In this document: positions 1 to 5,169 of the stretch, piece after piece
Numbering within the stretch: position 1 is the stretch's first letter
Layout: the number at the start of each line of letters is the position of its first letter
From: Flavobacteriales bacterium UBA2426
GTDB lineage: Bacteria; Bacteroidota; Bacteroidia; Flavobacteriales_F; PHOS-HE28
NCBI GenBank assembly: GCA_002342985.1
Contig: DDRC01000077.1
Location: 3,887 to 16,378, forward strand
DNA length: 12,492 nt
Direction of reading: 5' to 3'
Notes under the pieces: model-generated
Told to the model about the DNA's origin: nothing
The model's database searches: none
The model's input: the letters and a program-made list of their open reading frames with translations, nothing else
Position numbers and translations under genes: made by a program

Positions 1-197
1 AGGGCAACGACCGCGACCCCATCCTGGTGGCCATCGGCGGCGCCGTGCCCACCAACACCATTGCGGGCTACCGCAGCGAGGACGTGAACCTGGACGGCAC
101 CGTGCGCTATGTGGGCGAGGGCAACGACCGCGACCCCGTGCTGGTGAACATCGGCGGCAGCGTGCCCACCAACACCAGGGCCGCACAGCTGCCCTGA
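1..197 (+). CDS. C-terminal end of a large secreted protein with dockerin-like repeats (partial)
   Basis: The open frame enters from the left edge (first whole codon at base 3) and stops at TGA 195-197, leaving 64 residues. These hold two copies of a 39-residue unit. The first copy of the segment beginning GNDRDP starts at base 3 and the second at base 120. Between them is DVNLDGTVRYVGEGNDRD, which has the regularly spaced Asp/Asn of a dockerin or EF-hand-like calcium loop. The protein ends VPTNTRAAQLP. From general knowledge of the phylum, very similar endings close large extracellular Bacteroidota proteins. Calcium binding and cell-surface or secreted location are inferred. The rest of the protein, and so its function, lies outside the window. 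Confidence 0.8.
   Translation, partial: GNDRDPILVAIGGAVPTNTIAGYRSEDVNLDGTVRYVGEGNDRDPVLVNIGGSVPTNTRAAQLP
3..177 (+). repeat. 39-codon tandem repeat, dockerin-like
   Basis: A 117-nt period is visible. The segment from base 3 recurs from base 120 with few differences (ILVAIGGAVPTNT against VLVNIGGSVPTNT). The second copy runs to about base 177, after which the unique C-terminal tail begins. Further copies may lie upstream of the window. Confidence 0.75.
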
Positions 198-217
198 GCA
201 GGCACGCCCCATGATCG

Positions 218-256
218 ACGCGCACCGCCCGGCCCTTGTGGTCGGGCGGTGCGCGT
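218..256 (+). terminator. GC-rich hairpin after the first gene
   Basis: A perfect 14-bp inverted repeat pairs ACGCGCACCGCCCG (218-231) with CGGGCGGTGCGCGT (243-256). The stem can extend inward by a G-T and a C-G pair, leaving a 7-nt loop. It lies 20 nt past the stop at 197. There is no T-run directly after it, so it is not a classical intrinsic terminator. It may still end transcription or protect the 3' end of the mRNA. Confidence 0.6.
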
Positions 257-283
257 TGGGGGGCTGCACTGCCGTCCCCCCGG

Positions 284-322
284 ACGTCCTTTTCACACTC
301 CGTCCCCACGTCTTTTTCACCT
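284..322 (+). promoter_or_regulatory. Tandem T-rich motif upstream of the lipoprotein/kinase operon
   Basis: Two related boxes occur 24 nt apart: ACGTCCTTTTCAC (284-296) and ACGTCTTTTTCAC (308-320). The second extends to CCACGTCTTTTTCACCT (306-322), identical to part of the arm found at 5057 and, on the minus strand, at 10763. The boxes lie 52-90 nt before the ATG at 375. A TTCCTTTG at 346-353 partly fits the Bacteroidota -7 consensus TAnnTTTG, but no clear -33 element was found at the right spacing. The region could be the operon promoter or operator. The role is inferred. Confidence 0.35.
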
Positions 323-374
323 GCCTATGCCTGGCACCGCGCGGTTTCCTTTGTCCCAAACCCACCTCCCCGCC

Positions 375-1259
375 ATGAAGCACAACAATCCCCTCCTCGG
401 CGCCGCCGCACTCGGTGCACTGCTGCTGGCCCACACCGGCTGCGAGCTGAAGCAGCACGATGAAAAGCCGCCCGGTGAAGCCCCTCCGGCCCTGCTCCAA
501 TTGAATGCGGGCTGCGCCAACGGCGACCTGGGCAAGCGCTCGAAGCTCTACAACGACGGCACCTTGAAGAACGCGGCGGACGCCTTCCAGGTCCACTTCA
601 ACGCGTGGGTGGACGGCAGCAACAAGGACATCACCGGCACGGCGGTTCCGTTGCTGGTGGACAAGCTGAAGGACCTGCGCGACAACATGACCCCGAAGCC
701 CGTGGCGCTGATGGTGCACTACGGCCTGGACGAGGACCGCTTCGCGCCGGTGTTCCAGTTCATGGAGCTCTCGGCTGATGGCGCCCATGCCGTGCCGGTG
801 GGCGACCAGTACGTGGCGGTGAACGGCGAGCTGGTGCTGCCCGGCGTGGCCGGGCCTTCGGCGAAGGACCTGATGGACAACTACGCGAGCGGCATCCGCA
901 TCCGCCGCACCATCGACACCACCTGGTCCAGCGCCATCCTCGCACCCACGGATTACCCCGACCCGCTCGGCGAATGGTTCCGCTTCCCCCTGGAGCTTGA
1001 CCGGCTGGTGGCGGAGAACGGCGGCGACGACATGGCGCTCGTGCTCACCTGCATCAGCGAGCCGCTGTGCTACTCGGCCGCTGCGGCCTTTGCGCCCGGC
1101 CAGGGCGAGGAATACCGCCACCTCATCGCCTGGCACGTGGCACACGGCAACCAGCCGCAGCTCGGCAACGACGACCTGGACGCGCCGCAGCCCGACGACA
1201 AGCTCTACCTGCAGCGCGCCGTGGACCTGGGCCACCTGTGCCCGCCGCGCTGCCGTTAA
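375..1259 (+). CDS. Exported lipoprotein, paralogue of the one at 3477
   Basis: This 294-residue protein belongs to no family I recognise. The ATG at 375 is preferred over the in-frame ATG at 249 because it gives a proper lipoprotein signal: basic start, hydrophobic helix 7-19 and lipobox AHTGC with Cys23. The residues after Cys (ELKQHDEK) are charged, so surface exposure is possible but unproven. The mature part has a VHYGLDE segment (114-120), VGDQYVAVNGEL (142-153), LIAWHVAHG (250-258) and a closing CPPRC (289-293). Each has a counterpart in the same order in the 294-residue lipoprotein at 3477, so the two are probably paralogues. It is first in a unit with a membrane protein, sensor kinase and response regulator. 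A sensory or ligand-binding accessory role is inferred from that context only. Confidence 0.85.
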   Translation: MKHNNPLLGAAALGALLLAHTGCELKQHDEKPPGEAPPALLQLNAGCANGDLGKRSKLYNDGTLKNAADAFQVHFNAWVDGSNKDITGTAVPLLVDKLKDLRDNMTPKPVALMVHYGLDEDRFAPVFQFMELSADGAHAVPVGDQYVAVNGELVLPGVAGPSAKDLMDNYASGIRIRRTIDTTWSSAILAPTDYPDPLGEWFRFPLELDRLVAENGGDDMALVLTCISEPLCYSAAAAFAPGQGEEYRHLIAWHVAHGNQPQLGNDDLDAPQPDDKLYLQRAVDLGHLCPPRCR

Positions 1260-1318
1260 GCCCCGGCGGTGCACGGCCATGCGCCCCGGTGGATAGCTTC
1301 GATGCCCGCGCTTCCGCC

Positions 1319-1975
1319 ATGGAACCCCTCACGCTGCTGAAGATCGCCGTGCAGGCCGCTGCGCTGGGCGCCTGGGCACTGCACCGCCGCTGGGCCCCCC
1401 CCGCGCTGCGCCCCTTGATGCTCTTCCTGGCGCTGAGCGTGGCGGTGGAGAACGCCGCCCTGCTCCTGGGGCGATACACCGGCAACAACACCTGGCTCTA
1501 CAAGGCCTGGGTGCCCGCGCTCATCGTGCTGCTCAGCTACTGGCTGTGGCGCAGCATGGCGCGCCGCTGGGCCACGGCGGCGATCGCTGCGGCGCTCGCC
1601 GTCTACCTGGGCCTGCTCGGCTGGGAGGCCGCCACGGCGAATGCCGAGCGCATCCTCTTCGCCCGCAGCCTGCTCTTCGGCTATGCCTTCATCAGCGCGC
1701 TGTGCGCCGCGGAGCTGCTGCGGCTGGCCACCACCGCCAGCAGCGTGCTGTGGCGGCTGCCGGCCTTCTGGGCGCACCTGGCCTTCTTCGCCTCGCTGGG
1801 CCCGGCCATTCCCTACCTCGGCCTGCTCAACCGCCTCTATGCCGCCGACCGCCAGCTGGCCGACGCCCTCTTCGTGATCGTGGACGTGCTCTTCCTGCTG
1901 CAGTTCGCGGCACTGGGCGTGGCCGGCCTGCTGCTCCGTCCCGCCCCCATCACCCCCGCCCATGGAGAAGGCTGA
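1319..1975 (+). CDS. Seven-helix integral membrane protein linked to the sensor kinase
   Basis: This 218-residue protein is very hydrophobic, with about seven predicted membrane helices (roughly 4-22, 29-50, 60-78, 84-102, 112-135, 148-170, 181-206). I do not recognise a named family. The ATG at 1319 is chosen because it begins directly before the first helix; the open frame continues upstream into the previous gene without a membrane signal. Its end overlaps the kinase start by 14 nt (ATG 1962, TGA 1973-1975), which suggests translational coupling and a shared job. It resembles the protein at 4385 in length, topology and the RLAT...RLPAFW signature (135-151). A role as the kinase's membrane input partner is inferred, not shown. 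Confidence 0.85.
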   Translation: MEPLTLLKIAVQAAALGAWALHRRWAPPALRPLMLFLALSVAVENAALLLGRYTGNNTWLYKAWVPALIVLLSYWLWRSMARRWATAAIAAALAVYLGLLGWEAATANAERILFARSLLFGYAFISALCAAELLRLATTASSVLWRLPAFWAHLAFFASLGPAIPYLGLLNRLYAADRQLADALFVIVDVLFLLQFAALGVAGLLLRPAPITPAHGEG

Positions 1976-2750
1976 CATCGCCTGGGCGGTGGTGGTGAGC
2001 ACCTTGGTGCTGCTGGCCATGGCCGCCTTCGTGGTGCTGCTGCTGGTGCTCAACAGCCAGCGCCGCATGCGCCACCGCACCGAGCTGGCCGAGGCCGAGC
2101 GCGTGCGGCAGACCGAGGTGGCGCGCGCCGAGCGCGAGGCGGTGCGCCACACCCTGCGCGACCTGGGGCGCGAGCTGCACGACAACGTGGCGCAGCTGCT
2201 CACCGTGGCGCAGCTCGGCCTCAACGGCCTGATGGCCGAGCGCCCCGATGCGCGGATCGCCGCGCTGCGCGATGCGGTGGACCGCGGCGTGGAGGAATTG
2301 CGCCGCGTGGCGCACGGGCTCGATGCCGACCTGTGGGCGCGGCGCTCCCTCGCCGATGCCATCGTGGCCGAGGCCGAGCGCATCGAGCGCGTGAGCCGCG
2401 TGCGCGCGCACGTGCTGTGCACCGGCCCGCCGCCGGCCCTCGATGGCGACACCAGCACCATCCTCTTCCGCGTGTTCCAGGAGGCGGTGAACAACGCGCT
2501 GAAGCACAGCGGCGCCGACACCCTCACCATCACCCTCTACGGCGACACGCCCATCACCCTCTGCATCGCGGACAACGGCCGCGGATTCGACGCCGCCACC
2601 ACTCCGGGCAACGGCGGCCTGGCGGCCATCCGCCACCGCTGCGCCCTCATCGGCTTCGATGCGTGGTGCGCCAGCACCCCCGGCCGCGGCTGCATCTGGA
2701 CCCTCACCCAAACCCTGCCCCATGGAACTGCCGATCGCTTTGGTGGATGA
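1962..2750 (+). CDS. Sensor histidine kinase, NarL/DegS type (HisKA_3 + HATPase)
   Basis: This 262-residue kinase of a two-component system autophosphorylates on His and passes the phosphate to its regulator. A single membrane helix (about 7-30) is followed by a charged helical linker (33-66). The HisKA_3 dimerisation region has the phospho-acceptor motif RELHDNVAQ with His73. The ATPase domain (about 163-255) shows the N box FQEAVNNALKHSG (172-184), the G1 box DNGRGFD (204-210) and a GNGGLAAIRHR G2 region. There is no PAS, GAF or periplasmic domain. Only about six residues precede the helix, so sensing must be cytoplasmic or through a partner. It overlaps the membrane protein by 14 nt and the regulator by 29 nt. 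The cognate pairing is inferred from this overlap. Confidence 0.95.
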   Translation: MEKADIAWAVVVSTLVLLAMAAFVVLLLVLNSQRRMRHRTELAEAERVRQTEVARAEREAVRHTLRDLGRELHDNVAQLLTVAQLGLNGLMAERPDARIAALRDAVDRGVEELRRVAHGLDADLWARRSLADAIVAEAERIERVSRVRAHVLCTGPPPALDGDTSTILFRVFQEAVNNALKHSGADTLTITLYGDTPITLCIADNGRGFDAATTPGNGGLAAIRHRCALIGFDAWCASTPGRGCIWTLTQTLPHGTADRFGG

Positions 2751-3402
2751 CCACCACCTGGTGCGCAGCGGGCTCGCCGCTGCCGTGAACGCCTTGGGCG
2801 GCTACGCCGTGCACGTGGAGGCCGGCAACGGCCGCGAGCTGATCGCCGAGCTCGAGCGCGGCGCCGCCCCCCGCATCGCCATCGTCGACCTCAACATGCC
2901 CGTGATGGACGGCTTCGAGACCATCGCCTGGCTGCGCGCCAACGCCCCCCAGGTGCTGCCCCTGGCGCTCACCTTCGATGCCGCCGAAGAGGCCATGGTG
3001 CGCGCCGTGCGCGCCGGCGCCCGCGGCTTCCTGCTGAAGAACGCACGGCCCGAGGTGCTCAAGCGCGCGCTCGACAGCCTGGCGCAGACCGGCTACTACT
3101 ACTCCGACGACCTGAGCGGGGCGTTGCAGCGGCACCCCGACATGAAGACGCGCGCCGAGCGCGAGCGCGACCGCGTGCTGGAGCAGATCACCCCGCGCGA
3201 GATGGAGTTCCTGCTGCTGGTGTGCGACGAGGCCGAATACACCTACGAGCAGATGGCCGAGCGCATGGGCGTGCACCGCCGCACGGTGGACAACTTCCGC
3301 ATCGGCCTCTTCGAGAAGTTCGGCATCAAGAGCAAGACCGGCCTGGTGCTCTTCGCGCTGCGCTGGGGGCTGCTCGGCAACGGCGACGGGCGGCACCTGT
3401 GA
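2722..3402 (+). CDS. Response regulator, receiver + LuxR/NarL-type HTH
   Basis: This is a 226-residue DNA-binding response regulator. The receiver domain (about 1-120) has the acidic pair Asp9-Asp10, phospho-acceptor Asp56 in [11 protein letters not shown], Thr84 and Lys106 in FLLKN. The C-terminal part (about 156-219) is a LuxR/GerE-type helix-turn-helix, beginning [12 protein letters not shown], with [18 protein letters not shown] as the core and [11 protein letters not shown] following. The ATG at 2722 fits the start of the receiver strand ([12 protein letters not shown]) and overlaps the kinase end by 29 nt. Its partner is presumably that kinase. Its stop codon lies inside an 18-bp palindrome that could be an operator for the next genes. 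Confidence 0.95.
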   Translation: MELPIALVDDHHLVRSGLAAAVNALGGYAVHVEAGNGRELIAELERGAAPRIAIVDLNMPVMDGFETIAWLRANAPQVLPLALTFDAAEEAMVRAVRAGARGFLLKNARPEVLKRALDSLAQTGYYYSDDLSGALQRHPDMKTRAERERDRVLEQITPREMEFLLLVCDEAEYTYEQMAERMGVHRRTVDNFRIGLFEKFGIKSKTGLVLFALRWGLLGNGDGRHL

Positions 3403-3428
3403 AAATTCACAGGGCCCGGCTGTGAAAA
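3396..3428. promoter_or_regulatory. Cluster of three CTGTGAA half-sites, candidate operator
   Basis: The 18-nt sequence CCTGTGAAAATTCACAGG (3396-3413) is an inverted repeat with 8-bp arms and a 2-nt centre. A third half-site, CTGTGAAAA, follows at 3420-3428, 23 nt after the first and facing the middle one. The cluster covers the regulator's stop codon and ends 48 nt before the ATG at 3477. A dyad of this size suits a dimeric regulator such as the LuxR/NarL-type protein just upstream. That link is inferred. It could instead form a small mRNA hairpin. Confidence 0.45.
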
Positions 3429-3476
3429 CAACGCTGTTCGCGGCGGTGCCGGGGGCCTTGCTTCGGCCCTTGAACC

Positions 3477-4361
3477 ATGGCCGCCGCGATCCGCATCCCC
3501 GCCTGCTGGGCCTTCGGCCTCGGCGCCGCCGCGCTGATCGCGCTGGCCTCGTGCGGCGCCGACGGTGCGATGCATGAAACACCGCATGCCCTGGGGCTGC
3601 CGCAGCTCGATTCGGCGCTCAAGGCCGCACTCCCCGCCCTCTACGATGGGCAGGGGCTCTCGCGCAGCGGGCTCATCCGCGCCACGGCGCGCTTCGCGCA
3701 GCACGTGGGCCATGGCCTGCCCGCCGACCCGCGCCCCATCGCCGTGCCGAGCGGCGGCTTCGCCGTGCTGGCCGCGGACCTGCTGGCCGCCTGGGACCGC
3801 TGCCCCGATGCCGCGCCCCGCGCCATGGCCGTGCACCATGGGCTGGACAGCGCCGGCGCCTACACCGTGCGGCTGCAGCCGCTGTGCCCCGCCGGGCCCG
3901 ACCACTGCCTGCGCATCGGCGACGCGGGCCGCCTGCACCCCGATTCCGGGGGCCTCGCGGCCTGGTACGCTCCTGGCGGCCCCGGCCACCGCTACCGCAG
4001 CCGCCTGCTGCTGCGCCCGGTGGTCGCCGACAGCGCATGGCGGACCGTCGGCACCGCACCGCACCCGGCCGTGTTCCCCGAGGAAGCGCTGCGCGCGCTG
4101 ATCGCGGACAACGCGCTGGCCGAAGGAAGGCTGGCGCTGGTGCCCATCGCGGTGCACGATGCCGGGCCGAAAGCTGGCGGCGACGCCACTTCCGACCTGC
4201 TGCCCGGCATCGCCTGGGTGCCCGTGGGCGTGCCCCTCAGCGATAGCCTGCATCCCGCAGCGCCCTACCGCCACAAAGCGCTGGGCAAGGGCGCGCCGTG
4301 CCCGCCCCTCTGTCCGCCCCTACCGCCATCCGCCACAGGGCACGGCGCGGAGCGGCACTGA
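3477..4361 (+). CDS. Second exported lipoprotein, paralogue of the one at 375
   Basis: This protein of unknown function has 294 residues, exactly the length of its paralogue. The N-terminus has a basic residue, a hydrophobic stretch (about 8-24) and lipobox ALASC with Cys26. Segments matching the first lipoprotein in the same order include VHHGLD (119-124), IGD (147-149), a basic strand [10 protein letters not shown] (171-180), [13 protein letters not shown] (200-212), GIAWVPVGV (244-252) and CPPLC (275-279). Identity is low, so the duplication is old. The tail after CPPLC is Pro/Ala-rich. It begins 74 nt after the regulator stop, behind the half-site cluster, and is followed 23 nt later by a membrane protein. 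The arrangement copies the lipoprotein/membrane-protein pair at 375-1975. High GC makes several other frames open here, but only this one has a signal sequence and paralogy. Confidence 0.8.
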   Translation: MAAAIRIPACWAFGLGAAALIALASCGADGAMHETPHALGLPQLDSALKAALPALYDGQGLSRSGLIRATARFAQHVGHGLPADPRPIAVPSGGFAVLAADLLAAWDRCPDAAPRAMAVHHGLDSAGAYTVRLQPLCPAGPDHCLRIGDAGRLHPDSGGLAAWYAPGGPGHRYRSRLLLRPVVADSAWRTVGTAPHPAVFPEEALRALIADNALAEGRLALVPIAVHDAGPKAGGDATSDLLPGIAWVPVGVPLSDSLHPAAPYRHKALGKGAPCPPLCPPLPPSATGHGAERH

Positions 4362-4384
4362 GGCCCGTGATCCACGCCACCGCC

Positions 4385-5026
4385 ATGACCCTGTACCAGT
4401 TCTGCGCCACGCTCCTGATCGCCGCCATGGCGCTGGCCCTGCTCGCCTACACGCGCGTGCCGTGGCCCCGCCAGCGCGTGTACCGGCTGGCGGGGCTGCT
4501 CACCGCGCTATCGCTGGCCGCGGCGGCCGCAGGGCTCATCGCCGCAGGGCTGCAGGTGAACGGCAGCGCGATCTGCAACGCCTTCATCGCCGCCGAAGCG
4601 CTGCTGGTGCTGGCGGCGGTGCGCGCGCAGCAGCCCGCGTGGGGGCCGCGCCTCGCCGCGGTGGGCGCTGCGGGCATCGCCGCCCTGGCGATCGACCTGT
4701 CGGTGCTGGGCAGCCTGAATCATCCGCTCTCGGTGGGCCTGGCGGTGAACGCCGCGCTGCTGGCCGCCGTGCTCGGCGCACAGCTCTGGCGCCTCGCCAC
4801 GAGGAGCGTGGCACCGGTGCAGCGCGTGCCCGCCTTCTGGCTCTTCGCCGGCATGCTCCTCCACTTCATCGCGCTGCCGCCGGTGACGGCGCTGGCGCAG
4901 CTGGTCGCCCCCGCGGATCCGGCCCTGGCCCGAGCGCTCTGGAGCGTGCCGCTGCTGCTGGGCACCTTGCGCTACCTGCTCGCCGCCTTCGCCTTCCGCC
5001 TTGCCTCTGCCAAGCCTGGGGCGTGA
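4385..5026 (+). CDS. Second seven-helix membrane protein, paralogue of the one at 1319
   Basis: This 213-residue integral membrane protein has about seven predicted helices (roughly 4-22, 34-56, 62-80, 88-108, 116-135, 148-172, 181-204). The ATG at 4385 is chosen because it starts the first helix directly; an in-frame ATG at 4298 would add an Arg/Ala-rich stretch inside the preceding gene. The LWRLAT...RVPAFW signature (134-152) falls at almost the same residue numbers as LLRLAT...RLPAFW in the protein at 1319, which supports paralogy. Unlike that copy, it is not followed by a kinase; an unrelated secreted-protein gene comes next. Function is unknown. A receptor or receptor-modulating role is inferred from the duplicated layout. 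Confidence 0.8.
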   Translation: MTLYQFCATLLIAAMALALLAYTRVPWPRQRVYRLAGLLTALSLAAAAAGLIAAGLQVNGSAICNAFIAAEALLVLAAVRAQQPAWGPRLAAVGAAGIAALAIDLSVLGSLNHPLSVGLAVNAALLAAVLGAQLWRLATRSVAPVQRVPAFWLFAGMLLHFIALPPVTALAQLVAPADPALARALWSVPLLLGTLRYLLAAFAFRLASAKPGA

Positions 5027-5032
5027 TCGCGC

Positions 5033-5068
5033 GGCCGCAGGAGAACGCTGCCGGGGCCACGTCTTTTT
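5033..5068 (+). terminator. Possible intrinsic terminator after the second membrane-protein gene
   Basis: GGCCGCAG (5033-5040) can pair with CTGC (5048-5051) and GGCC (5055-5058), leaving a 7-nt loop and a 3-nt bulge. The T-run TTTTT (5064-5068) follows five bases later. It lies just after the stop at 5026. The bulge and the gap before the T-run make it weak, and the T-run is also part of the dispersed element at 5057. Confidence 0.35.
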
Positions 5069-5086
5069 CACCTTGTGGCGCATCCG
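5057..5086 (+). repeat. Dispersed element, left half of a split palindrome
   Basis: A 21-nt arm (5057-5077) begins CCACGTCTTTTTC and ends CACCTTGTG. It is directly followed by GCGCATCCG (5078-5086). The same arm occurs perfectly on the minus strand at 10743-10763, where GCGCATCCG precedes it on the plus strand. The two copies together spell arm, 9-nt loop, inverted arm. A shorter 17-nt match lies at 306-322. This copy is 83 nt before the ATG at 5170. It could be a remnant of a small palindromic repeat, or a conserved upstream regulatory element. Confidence 0.65.
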
Positions 5087-5169
5087 CTGCACGCCTTGCT
5101 TCGCCTTGCGTTGGCGCACTGCCAACAGCGATGCCCTGATCGATCCCCTCACCAACACCGCACGGTCCC

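Noticed and set aside
249..374. Upstream in-frame extension of the first lipoprotein (ATG at 249)
   Set aside because: It would start inside the 218-256 hairpin and bury the lipobox 60 residues into the protein. The ATG at 375 gives a normal lipoprotein signal.
1256..2533. 425-codon open frame on the minus strand
   Set aside because: It is antisense to the 7TM and kinase genes. The product is rich in Arg, Ser, Gln and Gly and lacks motifs.
4159..5139. 326-codon open frame on the plus strand
   Set aside because: It overlaps the second lipoprotein and second 7TM gene in another frame. It is Arg/Ala-rich without signal or domain, whereas the competing frames have paralogues in the window.
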